A program made the translations under genes and the position numbers. DNA of 64,000 nucleotides from NCBI RefSeq assembly GCF_000027145.1, contig NC_013891.1, forward strand, positions 1,054,001-1,118,000. Reading direction: 5' to 3'. This document shows positions 8,030-17,170 of the stretch, in pieces. The notes below the pieces were generated by a model. The model saw only the letters and a list, made by a program, of their open reading frames with translations. It did not search any database and was not told the DNA's origin. The first letter of the stretch is position 1. The number at the start of each line of letters is the position of its first letter. Source of the stretch: Listeria seeligeri serovar 1/2b str. SLCC3954. Its GTDB lineage: Bacteria > Bacillota > Bacilli > Lactobacillales > Listeriaceae.

Positions 8030-8776
8030 ATGAAAACATTGATTTTATTGATTCAATTTTTTACACGAATTCCTGTGCCAGTGGAAATTAATATGGCGGA
8101 GATTAACTTGAAGAAAGGGAGCGTATTGTTACCTTTTGTAGGGTTAATTATTGGGGCTTGGAACTGGCTTGTTTTTTCGTTAGTCGATTTTGTTATGCCG
8201 CTTCCAGTAGCGATTATTGCGGGACTTTTTGCCGAAATTATTATTACTGGTGGTTTTCATGTGGATGCGCTGGCTGATACAGCAGATGGACTTTTTTCTT
8301 CTCGTAAAAAAGAGCGGATGCTGGAAATTATGAAAGATAGCCGTGTTGGGGCGAATGGTGTTATTGCCATTTGTTTTTATTTTCTATTCTATGCGGCGTT
8401 ATTTATTTCGGTTCCTGATGCCACGCAAATTGGCTGGTTATTTTTAGTGTTACCAATAGTTGCTAAGGGTGTGACGATGTTGCTATTTGCAAAAATGAGC
8501 TATGCTGGATCGAAGGAAGGTCTGGGTGCTATTTTTCTAGGGGTTTCATTCTGGACAGTTGCTTTTTCTCAAGTAATTGTTTTGGTGTTTGTAGGTTTGT
8601 TTTTCTCTTATGTTGGGATGATTGCGTATGCTCTTGTGGTACTGTTTGCCATGATTTATCGGGCTTTCGTGTATAAACGAATTGGCGGGATGAATGGCGA
8701 TACACTTGGCGCTGGTGGGCAGATGGGGCAACTCGTTTGTTTATTTTGTCTGGTGTTAATTTGGGGGTTGATTTGA
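8030..8776 (+). CDS. cobS: CobS, adenosylcobinamide-GDP ribazoletransferase
   Basis: The 248-residue integral membrane enzyme joins AdoCbi-GDP and alpha-ribazole (phosphate) to make adenosylcobalamin (phosphate). The family signature [17 protein letters not shown] (about residues 77-93) and several hydrophobic segments are present. ATG 8030 lies just after the cobU stop with AAAGGTGG upstream; a longer frame reaching back into cobU is not used. cobC starts immediately after its stop codon. Confidence 0.95.
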   Translation: MKTLILLIQFFTRIPVPVEINMAEINLKKGSVLLPFVGLIIGAWNWLVFSLVDFVMPLPVAIIAGLFAEIIITGGFHVDALADTADGLFSSRKKERMLEIMKDSRVGANGVIAICFYFLFYAALFISVPDATQIGWLFLVLPIVAKGVTMLLFAKMSYAGSKEGLGAIFLGVSFWTVAFSQVIVLVFVGLFFSYVGMIAYALVVLFAMIYRAFVYKRIGGMNGDTLGAGGQMGQLVCLFCLVLIWGLI

Positions 8777-9352
8777 TTGCAGCTTATTTTTGTGAGGCAC
8801 GGAGAAACAGACATGAATAAAGCGAAAAAATATTGTGGGCAATTAGATGTATCGTTAAATGCTACTGGACAAAAACAGATGGAACTTTTGCAGGGAAAAT
8901 TAGCTTCGTATCCGATTGATTTAGTTGTTACAAGCGAATTGAAACGAGTAAAAGAATCTGCGGCGATTTTGAGTGACGCGAAAACAGTTCATTTTTCTGC
9001 GTTAAATGAACTGGATTTCGGTGATTTTGAAGGGCTTACGTATCTGGAAATTAGTGAGCTGTTTCCTGATGCTTGGAAGGCTTACTGCGATGATTGGCAG
9101 ACAGCAACCTTTCCGAATGGTGAAAACTTTCCGGTATTTTACGAACGTGTGATGGGAAAGCTTCATGCGGAATGGGAAAATTGGCAAAAGTTAGATACGG
9201 TTTTAATAGTAGGTCATCTTGGGGTTTTGCGGTTAATCGTGCTTTTTTTACAAAAACAGAAAATAGCACAATATTGGGATGCTGATTTTAAACAAGGGTT
9301 TTATTCGCTGTGGGACAATGAGTCAGCTAGTTTTACAGTTTATAATGAATAA
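8777..9352 (+). CDS. cobC: CobC, alpha-ribazole-5-phosphate phosphatase
   Basis: The 191-residue histidine phosphatase has RHGE at residues 7-10 and a second active-site histidine in LIVGHLGVLR. It removes the phosphate from adenosylcobalamin 5-phosphate or alpha-ribazole phosphate. The start is TTG, directly abutting the cobS stop with a G-rich stretch upstream. It is the last gene of the pduS-to-cobC direction; the next element is the riboswitch RNA aimed at pocR. Confidence 0.9.
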   Translation: MQLIFVRHGETDMNKAKKYCGQLDVSLNATGQKQMELLQGKLASYPIDLVVTSELKRVKESAAILSDAKTVHFSALNELDFGDFEGLTYLEISELFPDAWKAYCDDWQTATFPNGENFPVFYERVMGKLHAEWENWQKLDTVLIVGHLGVLRLIVLFLQKQKIAQYWDADFKQGFYSLWDNESASFTVYNE

Positions 9353-9410
9353 TAGATTATTGTTGTTTTGGCTATACGTGCTTTTTTTATAAAAGATTTA
9401 TGATAAGATG

Positions 9411-9600
9411 TAGGTAATTAAATAGGTCTTATGTTGGTGGAATGTATGTACATTTCTGAAAGAGGAATTCGGTGAGATGCCGAAACTGCCCCCGCAACTG
9501 TAAGGTGGACAAAAATGGAGATTGCCACTGTGCGCGACTTTAGCGTATGGGAAGGTTCGATTTTTGGAAGAAGCCAAGTCAGGATACTCGCCAAATGAGA
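9411..9600 (+). promoter_or_regulatory. cobalamin riboswitch of the pocR antisense RNA (AspocR)
   Basis: The conserved cobalamin aptamer core is visible (GGTGAGATGCCGAAACTGCC, then CCGCAACTGTAAG), and the B12 box GCCAAGTCAGGATACTCGCC lies at 9573-9592. It is on the plus strand, while the next gene (pocR) is on the minus strand, so it controls an RNA antisense to the pocR 3' end. In L. monocytogenes this arrangement is known: with B12 the RNA terminates early, and without B12 it reads into pocR and represses it. PocR is thereby made only when B12 is available. Confidence 0.92.
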
Positions 9601-9677
9601 CGAAAAGCAACTCTTTTTCGGGGTCCTAAAAAGCGTATGCGAGTAAACGTAGCCATTTTATTTGCTATGTGGATAAA

Positions 9678-9709
9678 CTCTCATTCGATTTTGGATGAAA
9701 GTTTTTTTT
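9678..9709 (+). terminator. expression-platform terminator of the AspocR riboswitch
   Basis: CTCTCATTC pairs with GGATGAAAG with one mismatch and is followed by eight T residues. It is placed about 85 nt after the B12 box and ahead of the overlap with pocR, as expected for B12-dependent early termination. Confidence 0.72.
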
Positions 9710-9723
9710 GTTTTTCTGGGAAT

Positions 9724-9757
9724 GAAAAAAGTCACATTCTGTAAGTAGAATATGACT
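9724..9757 (-). terminator. intrinsic terminator of pocR
   Basis: On the minus strand GTCATATTCT and AGAATGTGAC form a stem followed by a T-run, 10 bp past the pocR stop codon. Confidence 0.82.
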
Positions 9758-9766
9758 TATATGTAA

Positions 9767-10651
9767 TCATTTTAACGTTTCCCGGTAGCCCTTTGGTGTG
9801 ATATCAAATTCTTTACGGAAGACTTTACAGAAATAACTGGTTTGTGTGAAGCCTAAGTTTCTTGCTACGTTATCAATGGACCAACGCGGATTTTTCAACA
9901 TATCCTTTGCAAGCGACATTTTCTTTTGGTTGACGTAATTGATGAAGTTAACGCCCATTTCTTTTTTAAAAAGTTTACTGAAATAATATGAGCTTAAGTA
10001 AACATGGCTTGCTACTTCATCTAGTGTGATCGGGCGGTTTAGGTTCTTTTCAATGTATTTGAGTGCTTTTCGAATTTCTTTATTATCTTCATGATGTGCT
10101 ACTTTTGTATGGTGAAAAGCAATTTTTTGTTTTTGTTCTTCGTGGCTTTTTTCCATTTCGGATTTTAAGTAGTACTGGGAAATAATTGTCAGCATTTCTG
10201 CGGATGAGTTAATTTTTTTAGCGCTAAAAACAGGCACAGAGCGAAACGCGGAAATTAGATCTTTATCATTTTTCCAGTCAGTTTCTTCTGTTTGAATGTT
10301 ATCAACTTGGCTGTTTTCTTCGCAAATGACTTGACCACTTAGCAAAAATCCACTGAGTTGATTTTCGACGACAATTGGAACGGAAAAATCTGTTAATCCG
10401 GCGTGGCAGCGGTAAATCAGTGGTTTGCCAGTTTTTGATGCTTCGAGTCCGCCAAACATATCACATTTTTGACATAGTGATCGATATTTTGGATTAGATC
10501 GAATGAGTTGGCAAAAAGGAGTAAAGTTACATAACCTAGAAACTTCGGTACCGTGGATATCGACAACAACTGAGGCCAAACTTGTTGCAGCTGAAAATTC
10601 ATCCATGACTTTTTCAAGGAGTATTTCGTTGCTTTTGGACTGTAGTAACAT
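9767..10651 (-). CDS. pocR: PocR, B12/propanediol-responsive AraC-family activator
   Basis: The 294-residue regulator has an N-terminal PocR sensory domain (about 10-150) with C60xxC63 and C82-H83, followed by a linker and a C-terminal double AraC helix-turn-helix (about 190-294, ending with GFTQTSYFCKVFRKEF). It activates pdu and cobalamin genes in response to 1,2-propanediol. Its 3' end is overlapped by the riboswitch-controlled antisense RNA. The promoter has a TGC-extended -10 (minus strand, 10696-10701) and a cre-like site over the -35 region, suggesting carbon catabolite control. A shorter paralog lies at 44.7 kb. Confidence 0.95.
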   Translation of the reverse strand: MLLQSKSNEILLEKVMDEFSAATSLASVVVDIHGTEVSRLCNFTPFCQLIRSNPKYRSLCQKCDMFGGLEASKTGKPLIYRCHAGLTDFSVPIVVENQLSGFLLSGQVICEENSQVDNIQTEETDWKNDKDLISAFRSVPVFSAKKINSSAEMLTIISQYYLKSEMEKSHEEQKQKIAFHHTKVAHHEDNKEIRKALKYIEKNLNRPITLDEVASHVYLSSYYFSKLFKKEMGVNFINYVNQKKMSLAKDMLKNPRWSIDNVARNLGFTQTSYFCKVFRKEFDITPKGYRETLK

Positions 10652-10695
10652 AGTGATTCCCCTTTCGGCAATACTTAACGTGATTAGTCGCTATA

Positions 10696-10724
10696 AGTAT
10701 AGCATATTTATAATGCGCTTACAT
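10696..10724 (-). promoter_or_regulatory. pocR promoter with cre-like site
   Basis: On the minus strand a TATACT -10 preceded by TGC (extended) lies at 10696-10701. The sequence ATGTAAGCGCATTAT (10710-10724) matches the CcpA cre consensus WTGNAANCGNWWNCW except at the penultimate base. It covers the weak -35 region. Repression of pocR by CcpA is inferred, not shown. Confidence 0.5.
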
Positions 10725-10823
10725 TTTCTTGCCGTGAAGATAACAATATATTGCTATGACTAATTTCATAGATGAGGACTGAAACCGTGCATGATTGGAT
10801 GGGTTTTTGTCGTTTTTTTTTAA

Positions 10824-10867
10824 AGGCGCAAAATTGTGTTAAAACACGATTTGCGTCTTCTTTTTTT
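10824..10867 (+). terminator. terminator-like hairpin upstream of pduA
   Basis: GCGCAAAATTGTG pairs with CACGATTTGCGTC (one bulge), followed by TTCTTTTTTT. It is in the 300 bp pocR-pduA gap, about 40 bp before the pduA -10. It may stop transcripts arriving from upstream or be an attenuator. The rest of this gap (10725-10823) shows only a small CTATGA/TCATAG dyad at 10754-10771 that could be a regulator site. Confidence 0.6.
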
Positions 10868-10905
10868 ATTCTTGGAAGCGCCAACTATTTATACTGCTAA
10901 TTGCA

Positions 10906-10911
10906 TATACT
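10906..10911 (+). promoter_or_regulatory. probable pduA promoter -10 element
   Basis: TATACT lies 41 bp before the pduA start, with no recognisable -35 at the right distance. A TATACT is also found before pduS (3821-3826), again with no good -35. A good -10 without a -35 is what one expects for an AraC-type (PocR) activated promoter. Confidence 0.45.
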
Positions 10912-10951
10912 GAGAGAGTAAAATACTTATTTTCAAGAAGGAGGTACACCC

Positions 10952-11239
10952 ATGCAAGAAGCACTAGGTTTAGTTGAAACTAAAGGGCTAGTTGGCGCCA
11001 TTGAAGCCGCCGACGCCATGGTTAAATCAGCTAATGTAACGCTAACTGGGTACGAAAAAATCGGGTCTGGACTTGTTACAGTAATGGTTCGCGGGGATGT
11101 TGGTGCAGTTAAAGCAGCAACAGAAGCAGGCGCAGCGGCAGCAAGGAATGTCGGCACGGTAATGAGTACACATGTTATTCCTCGTCCACACACAGATGTG
11201 GAAGAAATTTTACCAGTGAGGGTGAAGTCAGATGAGTGA
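10952..11239 (+). CDS. pduA: PduA, hexameric BMC shell protein
   Basis: This 95-residue single-domain BMC protein has the signature [20 protein letters not shown] and the pore-loop region [12 protein letters not shown]. Hexamers of PduA tile the compartment facets, and their pores admit 1,2-propanediol while slowing propionaldehyde loss. It is nearly identical to PduJ and EutM in this window. GAAGGAGG precedes the ATG. It is the first gene of the large pdu operon and overlaps pduB by 8 nt. Confidence 0.97.
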   Translation: MQEALGLVETKGLVGAIEAADAMVKSANVTLTGYEKIGSGLVTVMVRGDVGAVKAATEAGAAAARNVGTVMSTHVIPRPHTDVEEILPVRVKSDE

Positions 11240-12035
11240 GCAGAATAAGCTGATTGACGAAATTCTGAAACAGGTAATGGAAACGGTGGGTAATGACCCG
11301 GAAAAATTAGTAGAGGATGGAGGATCACGTCAAATGAGTGAAAAAGCAGTTCAATTAACAGAATTTGTTGGAACAGCGATTGGAGATACAATCGGCCTAG
11401 TGATTGCAAATGTAGATGGTCAACTTTTAGAAGCAATGAAGCTTGAAAAGTCTTACCGTTCTATTGGTATTTTAGGAGCCCGTACAGGTGCAGGCCCACA
11501 TATTATGGCAGCAGATGAAGCTGTAAAAGCAACTAATACAGAAGTAGTGAAAATCGAATTACCACGAGATACAAAAGGCGGTGCAGGTCACGGTTCTTTA
11601 ATTATCTTCGGTGGAAATGATGTTTCTGACGTAAAACGCGCAGTAGAAGTGGCGCTTAATGAATTAGATAAAACTTTCGGTGATGTATACGGCAACGAGG
11701 CTGGTCATATTGAACTTCAATATACGGCACGTGCGAGTCATGCACTTGAAAAAGCATTTGGCGCACCGGTTGGTAAAGCTTTCGGAATTATCGTTGGTGG
11801 CCCAGCTGGAATCGGTGTTGTCATGGCTGATACAGCAGTGAAATCCGCTAACGTAGATGTGGTGGCTTATTCTTCACCAGCTGACGGAACAAGCTTCTCT
11901 AATGAAGTTATTCTTTGTATTTCAGGAGATTCTGGTGCAGTACGTCAAGCAGTTGTTTCAGCACGCGAAATTGGTAAAAAATTACTTGGAGCTTTAGGGG
12001 ATGAACCGAAAAATGATCGTCCATCCTACATTTAG
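11232..12035 (+). CDS. pduB: PduB, trimeric tandem BMC shell protein
   Basis: The 267-residue protein is the large facet shell component, with an N-terminal extension (about 1-45) followed by two permuted BMC domains. The extension is needed in Salmonella to anchor the enzyme core to the shell; an in-frame ATG at 11334, preceded by AGGATCACGTCA, could give the shorter PduB-prime form made from the same gene. It is translationally coupled to pduA by an 8 nt overlap. Confidence 0.95.
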   Translation: MSEQNKLIDEILKQVMETVGNDPEKLVEDGGSRQMSEKAVQLTEFVGTAIGDTIGLVIANVDGQLLEAMKLEKSYRSIGILGARTGAGPHIMAADEAVKATNTEVVKIELPRDTKGGAGHGSLIIFGGNDVSDVKRAVEVALNELDKTFGDVYGNEAGHIELQYTARASHALEKAFGAPVGKAFGIIVGGPAGIGVVMADTAVKSANVDVVAYSSPADGTSFSNEVILCISGDSGAVRQAVVSAREIGKKLLGALGDEPKNDRPSYI

Positions 12036-12053
12036 AACGGAGGGTAACGACTG

Positions 12054-13718
12054 ATGAAATCAAAACGCTTTGAAGAATTAGCAAAACGCCCGGTTAATCA
12101 AGATGGCTTTGTAAAAGAATGGATTGAAGAAGGCTTAATTGCAATGGAAAGCCCGAACGATCCAAAACCAAGCATTAAAATAGAAAATGGAAAAGTAGTC
12201 GAAATGGACAGCAAAAAATTAGCTGAATTTGACTTAATTGACCATTTTATCGCTAAATATGGAATTGATTTATCGCGTGTAGAAGAAGTTATGCAAATGG
12301 ATTCCGTGAAGCTAGCAAATATGCTTTGTGATCCAAATGTTCCGCGTGAAAAAATCGTTTTACTTACTACTGCGATGACACCGGCGAAAATTGTAGAAGT
12401 AGTTTCACAAATGAATGTGGTGGAAATGATGATGTCCATGCAAAAAATGCGTTCACGTCGAACTCCAACTACACAGGCTCACGTAACTAATTTACGTGAT
12501 AATCCAGTACAAATTGCAGCAGATGCAGCAGAAGCAGCTATTCGTGGTTTTGATGAGCAAGAAACAACGGTTGCAGTAGTTCGTTATGCACCATTTAATG
12601 CACTTAGCTTACTAGTTGGTTCACAAACTGGTCGTGGTGGCGTACTTACACAATGTTCTCTAGAAGAAGCAACTGAATTAGAACTAGGTATGCGTGGTTT
12701 AACTTGTTATGCAGAAACTATTTCCGTTTATGGAACAGAACCAGTATTCACAGATGGAGATGACACACCTTGGTCCAAAGGGATTTTGGCTAGTGCTTAT
12801 GCTTCTCGTGGTCTGAAAATGCGTTTCACTTCAGGAACAGGTTCCGAAGTTCAAATGGGGTATGCAGAAGGGAAATCTATGCTTTACCTAGAATCTCGCT
12901 GTATTTTCATCACGAAAGCAGCTGGTGTTCAAGGACTTCAAAATGGATCAATTAGTTGTATCGGGATTCCAGGAGCAGTACCGAGTGGAATTCGTGCCGT
13001 ACTTGCAGAGAATTTAATCGCAGTAATGCTTGATCTCGAGGTTGCTTCTGGTAATGACCAAACATTCTCGCATTCTGATATTCGTCGTACAGCACGCTTA
13101 CTAATGCAATTTTTACCAGGAACAGATTATATTTCCTCTGGTTATAGTGCAACTCCAAACTACGATAATATGTTCGCTGGCTCCAATTTTGATGCAGATG
13201 ATTTTGATGATTACAATATTTTACAACGTGATTTAAAAGTAGACGGTGGTTTAACGCCGGTTACCGAAGAAGAAGTTGTTACAGTTAGAAATAAAGCAGC
13301 ACGTGTTATCCAAGTTGTGTTTGAACAATTAGGTCTTCCAAAAGTGACGGACGAAGAAGTAGAAGCAGCAACTTACGCACGTGGAAGTAAAGATATGCCA
13401 GAACGTAACATGGTAGAAGATATTAAAGCAGCAGCAGAAATGATGGACCGCGGTGTAACTGGTCTGGATGTTGTTAAAGCGTTATCTGCTGGTGGATTTG
13501 ATGATGTTGCCGAAAGCGTACTAAATATGTTGAAACAACGTGTATCTGGAGACTTCCTGCATACTTCAGCAATTATTGATAAAGACTGGAATGTGATTAG
13601 TTCGGTCAATGATTTAAATGATTACGCTGGCCCAGGAACTGGTTATCGCTTAGAAGGCGAACGCTGGGAAAAACTAAAAGATATCGCTGTTGCTGTCGAT
13701 GCAAACGAATTAGACTAA
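12054..13718 (+). CDS. pduC: PduC, diol dehydratase large subunit
   Basis: The 554-residue catalytic subunit of adenosylcobalamin-dependent propanediol dehydratase converts 1,2-propanediol to propionaldehyde (and glycerol to 3-hydroxypropionaldehyde). The TIM-barrel sequence is conserved end to end, including [20 protein letters not shown] and [15 protein letters not shown]. Length is as in the family. It works with PduD and PduE in a heterohexamer inside the BMC and needs PduGH for reactivation and PduO for cofactor supply. ACGGAGGGTAACGACTG provides the ribosome site. Confidence 0.98.
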   Translation: MKSKRFEELAKRPVNQDGFVKEWIEEGLIAMESPNDPKPSIKIENGKVVEMDSKKLAEFDLIDHFIAKYGIDLSRVEEVMQMDSVKLANMLCDPNVPREKIVLLTTAMTPAKIVEVVSQMNVVEMMMSMQKMRSRRTPTTQAHVTNLRDNPVQIAADAAEAAIRGFDEQETTVAVVRYAPFNALSLLVGSQTGRGGVLTQCSLEEATELELGMRGLTCYAETISVYGTEPVFTDGDDTPWSKGILASAYASRGLKMRFTSGTGSEVQMGYAEGKSMLYLESRCIFITKAAGVQGLQNGSISCIGIPGAVPSGIRAVLAENLIAVMLDLEVASGNDQTFSHSDIRRTARLLMQFLPGTDYISSGYSATPNYDNMFAGSNFDADDFDDYNILQRDLKVDGGLTPVTEEEVVTVRNKAARVIQVVFEQLGLPKVTDEEVEAATYARGSKDMPERNMVEDIKAAAEMMDRGVTGLDVVKALSAGGFDDVAESVLNMLKQRVSGDFLHTSAIIDKDWNVISSVNDLNDYAGPGTGYRLEGERWEKLKDIAVAVDANELD

Positions 13719-13755
13719 GCTACTTCCCATTTTTTTAAAAGGAGGACTAAAAGAC

Positions 13756-14415
13756 ATGGTTGAAATTAACGAAAAAGTACTTCGTGGAATTATCGCAGAA
13801 GTGCTAGATGAATTACAGCTAAATGAAGATAAAGTTTCTTTCCAAAAAGAAACACCCGCTGTAGCTGTTTCAGGAGAAAGTTTTCTAACAGAAGTTGGGG
13901 AAGCAGAACCTGGCAGACAAAAAGATGAAGTTGTGATCGCAGTTGCGCCAGCTTTTGGAAAATACCAAACAAAAAATATTGTGGGTGTACCACATAAACA
14001 AATTTTACGTGAAGTGATTGCTGGAATTGAAGAAGAGGGATTAAAAGCACGTGTTGTTCGTGTGTTCCGTTCTTCTGACGTAGCATTCGTCGCAGTAGAA
14101 GGAGATAAATTAAGTGGTTCTGGTATTTGTATCGGAATTCAGTCACGTGGAACAGCCTTAATCCACCAAAAAGACTTACAACCACTTTCCAACTTAGAAC
14201 TTTTCCCGCAAGCACCACTGATTACGCTAGAAACTTACCGGGCAATTGGAAAAAATGCAGCAAAATATGCTAAAGGTGAATCACCAAATCCAGTCCCAAT
14301 GGTAAATGACCAAATGGCTCGTCCAAAATTCCAAGCAAAAGCAGCTTTACTTCATATCAAAGAAACGAAACATGTTGTTCAAGGTAAAAACGCGGTTGAA
14401 TTACAAGTAAACTAA
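13756..14415 (+). CDS. pduD: PduD, diol dehydratase medium subunit
   Basis: The 219-residue subunit binds the upper and lower face of B12 with PduC. It begins with a short amphipathic helix ([18 protein letters not shown]), a BMC encapsulation peptide, joined by a flexible linker to the Rossmann-like core with [12 protein letters not shown]. In Salmonella this extension brings the dehydratase into the compartment. A strong AAAAGGAGG precedes the ATG. Confidence 0.97.
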   Translation: MVEINEKVLRGIIAEVLDELQLNEDKVSFQKETPAVAVSGESFLTEVGEAEPGRQKDEVVIAVAPAFGKYQTKNIVGVPHKQILREVIAGIEEEGLKARVVRVFRSSDVAFVAVEGDKLSGSGICIGIQSRGTALIHQKDLQPLSNLELFPQAPLITLETYRAIGKNAAKYAKGESPNPVPMVNDQMARPKFQAKAALLHIKETKHVVQGKNAVELQVN

Positions 14416-14433
14416 TAGTGAGGTGAGAAAATA

Positions 14434-14946
14434 ATGAATCAAGAAGCATTAGAAAATATGGTCAGAGATATTTTACAAGAAGTGAATAGTGGCGCAGTAA
14501 AAACAACAACTTCTCAAAAAGTAAGTGGAGATACGCTAACAGTCCGTGATTATCCACTAGGTACAAAACGACCTGAACTTGTGAAAACATCTACAAAAAA
14601 ATCATTAGATGATATCACTTTGAAAAATGTTTTAGACGGTACGATTAAGCCAGAAGATGTACGGGTTACAGCCGAAACACTAAAAATGCAAGCACAAGTA
14701 GCAAGAGACGCAGGACGTGCGACACTTGCTAACAATTTTGAGCGGGCAGCAGAATTAACAATTGTTCCGGATGAGCGGATTTTAGAAATTTATAATGCGA
14801 TGCGTCCTTATCGTTCTTCTAAAGCAGAATTATTTGCGATTGCAGACGAATTAGAAAATGTTTATCATGCAACAATTTGCTCTAATTATGTGCGCGAGGC
14901 AGCAGAGCTTTATCAAGAGCGCAAAAAATTAAAGGGTGATAATTAA
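14434..14946 (+). CDS. pduE: PduE, diol dehydratase small subunit
   Basis: The 170-residue subunit has an N-terminal amphipathic helix (EALENMVRDILQEVNS) followed by the conserved core beginning DYPLGTKRPELVKT and containing LEIYNAMRPYRSS. It completes the alpha2-beta2-gamma2 dehydratase. It lies 18 nt after pduD, and its length is normal for the family. Confidence 0.97.
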   Translation: MNQEALENMVRDILQEVNSGAVKTTTSQKVSGDTLTVRDYPLGTKRPELVKTSTKKSLDDITLKNVLDGTIKPEDVRVTAETLKMQAQVARDAGRATLANNFERAAELTIVPDERILEIYNAMRPYRSSKAELFAIADELENVYHATICSNYVREAAELYQERKKLKGDN

Positions 14947-14988
14947 AAACACCTTGCTCTCGATTATCTAGGAAATGCGGTGAAGTGA

Positions 14989-16830
14989 ATGAAATATATT
15001 GCAGGCATTGATATCGGGAATTCAACAACTGAGGTAGCACTGGCAATAACAGACGCACGAAATAAGCCGGATTTTGTTGCGAGTGCTATTTCTGAAACAA
15101 CTGGTATCAAAGGAACAAAACAAAACCTTCACGGGATATTTAAATCACTAAAACTTGCTTTGGAAAAAGTAAATGCAACCACTGCCGACTTAATGGAAAT
15201 TCGGATTAATGAAGCGACTCCCGTGATTGGTGATGTGGCAATGGAAACAATTACTGAAACAATTATCACCGAATCTACAATGATTGGGCATAATCCAAAA
15301 ACCCCTGGTGGACTTGGCATGGGCTCAGGTATAACTGTTCTTTTGGATGAATTAGCTTCTAAAACTAAAGAGGGAAGTTACATCGTTATCATTCCAAAAA
15401 CAGTAGATTTTGAGGATGCAGCACTCATGATGAATAAGTATAGCGAAAATGGTTATCAAATAACGGCTGCTATCCTTCAAGCAGATGACGGCGTACTTGT
15501 TCATAACCGTTTAAATCACAAAATACCAATTGTAGATGAAGTTAGTTTTATTGATAAAGTTCCAGTAGGGATGTTAGCAGCAGTTGAAGTTGCTGCACCT
15601 GGTAAGGTCATTGAGACGATTTCTAATCCATATGGTATCGCGACAGTATTTCATTTAAGTTCTGATGAGACGAAGAATATTATTCCTGTCGCACGTGCTT
15701 TAATTGGAAACCGTTCTGCTGTCGTAATTAAAACGCCAGAAGGTGACGTCAAGGCTAGAACCATTCCAGCGGGACACATTGAGCTAGAGTCGGGAAGTCG
15801 GACGCTTCGAGTAAACGTAGCTGAAGGTTCTGAAAAAATTATGCAAGCAATTACGTCATTACCAAAACTGGATAATGCTAGTGGAGAACCAGGAACAAAT
15901 ATTGGTGGAATGCTAGAAAAAGTTCGGCAAACAATGGCCGGACTTACAGCTAAACTTCCAGCAGATATTTTTATTCAAGATTTACTTGCTGTGGATACTT
16001 TTGTTCCGATGAATGTACAAGGTGGGCTTGCTGGTGAATTTTCGATGGAGCAAGCGGTTGGGATTGCATCAATGGTCAAGAGTGATCATTTGCAGATGGC
16101 CGCTATCGCTTCTGAAATTGAGCGGGAATTAAACGTTTCCGTCAAAATCGGAGGAGCTGAAGCAGAAGCAGCAATTCTTGGTGCACTTACAACTCCCGGA
16201 ACTAATACGCCACTAGCGATTTTAGACCTTGGTGCAGGTTCGACCGATGCATCCATTATCAATGGTAAAGGAGAAATCATCGCAACGCATTTGGCAGGCG
16301 CCGGTGATATGGTAACCATGATTATTCAGTCGGAAATTGGTTTAGAGGATCGCTACTTAGCAGAAGATATTAAAAAATATCCACTTGCAAAAGTAGAAAG
16401 CATTTTCCATATTCGTCATGAAGATGGTACGGTGCAGTTTTTCGATACACCACTTTCTCCAAGCGTGTTTGCAAAAGTCGTGATTGTAAAACCGGATGGC
16501 TTTGTGCCGATTCCAGGTGATGTCTCGATTGAAAAAATTAAATTAGTTCGCCGTTCTGCTAAAGAGCGGGTTTTTGTAACAAACACGATTCGCGCCTTAA
16601 AATATGTCAGCCCAACTGGCAATATTCGTGATATCCCATTTGTTGTAATTGTCGGAGGTTCCGCGCTCGACTTTGAAATTCCGCAATTAATTACGGATGC
16701 ACTTTCACATTATTCGCTTGTGGCTGGACGTGGGAATATTCGTGGTAAGGAAGGTCCAAGGAATGCAGTAGCAACAGGCTTAATACTTTCTAATAAGCGA
16801 GGCGATGAGCATGATTCCAGTGCTAAGTAA
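14989..16830 (+). CDS. pduG: PduG, diol dehydratase reactivase large subunit
   Basis: The 613-residue ATP-dependent chaperone exchanges damaged cobalamin out of inactivated dehydratase (DdrA-type). The ASKHA phosphate-binding motifs GIDIGNSTTEVAL near the start and LDLGAGSTDASII in the C-terminal half are present. It acts with the small subunit PduH, whose gene overlaps its end by 26 nt. GGTGAAGTGA provides the ribosome site. Confidence 0.97.
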   Translation: MKYIAGIDIGNSTTEVALAITDARNKPDFVASAISETTGIKGTKQNLHGIFKSLKLALEKVNATTADLMEIRINEATPVIGDVAMETITETIITESTMIGHNPKTPGGLGMGSGITVLLDELASKTKEGSYIVIIPKTVDFEDAALMMNKYSENGYQITAAILQADDGVLVHNRLNHKIPIVDEVSFIDKVPVGMLAAVEVAAPGKVIETISNPYGIATVFHLSSDETKNIIPVARALIGNRSAVVIKTPEGDVKARTIPAGHIELESGSRTLRVNVAEGSEKIMQAITSLPKLDNASGEPGTNIGGMLEKVRQTMAGLTAKLPADIFIQDLLAVDTFVPMNVQGGLAGEFSMEQAVGIASMVKSDHLQMAAIASEIERELNVSVKIGGAEAEAAILGALTTPGTNTPLAILDLGAGSTDASIINGKGEIIATHLAGAGDMVTMIIQSEIGLEDRYLAEDIKKYPLAKVESIFHIRHEDGTVQFFDTPLSPSVFAKVVIVKPDGFVPIPGDVSIEKIKLVRRSAKERVFVTNTIRALKYVSPTGNIRDIPFVVIVGGSALDFEIPQLITDALSHYSLVAGRGNIRGKEGPRNAVATGLILSNKRGDEHDSSAK

Positions 16831-17158
16831 GCCAGCAATATACTTCCATGCGGACACAGATGCGAGTCCAGAAAGTATTAAGCAAGTTTTATTCGGAATA
16901 GAAGAAGAAGGCATTCCTTGTGAGTTAGAAATCAAGCCCTTGAAAGATGAAGTAGAGGCAGCATTTCGAGCTTCTGCGAGTTCACCGCTCCTAGTTGGGG
17001 TTACGCTGAAAGATGATCATTTAGTGATTCATTATCGAAATTTACCACCAGATCAACCACTTTTTTCAGCGTATCGTTTCGAAGCAAATACTAGCGAAGA
17101 AAAGCGCAACATGGGTATGAATGCTGCACGGCTCGTCAAGGGTGTACCTTTTAAATAA
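16805..17158 (+). CDS. pduH: PduH, diol dehydratase reactivase small subunit
   Basis: The 117-residue protein is DdrB-like. It swaps with the dehydratase medium subunit during reactivation. Features include an N-terminal strand KPAIYFHADTD, a central ASSPLLVGVTLK and a C-terminal RNMGMNAARLVKG. Starts at ATG 16805 or 16811 are both possible inside the pduG 3' end; the first is listed. Confidence 0.95.
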   Translation: MSMIPVLSKPAIYFHADTDASPESIKQVLFGIEEEGIPCELEIKPLKDEVEAAFRASASSPLLVGVTLKDDHLVIHYRNLPPDQPLFSAYRFEANTSEEKRNMGMNAARLVKGVPFK

Positions 17159-17170
17159 GGAGGTGAAGGA

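Noticed and set aside
9547-9744. 65-codon ORF after the first riboswitch
   Set aside because: It starts inside the aptamer and spans the terminator; the region is explained by the AspocR RNA.
12098-12439. 113-codon minus-strand ORF inside pduC, and similar long antisense ORFs inside other genes
   Set aside because: These are shadows of strongly conserved plus-strand genes and contain no recognisable protein features.
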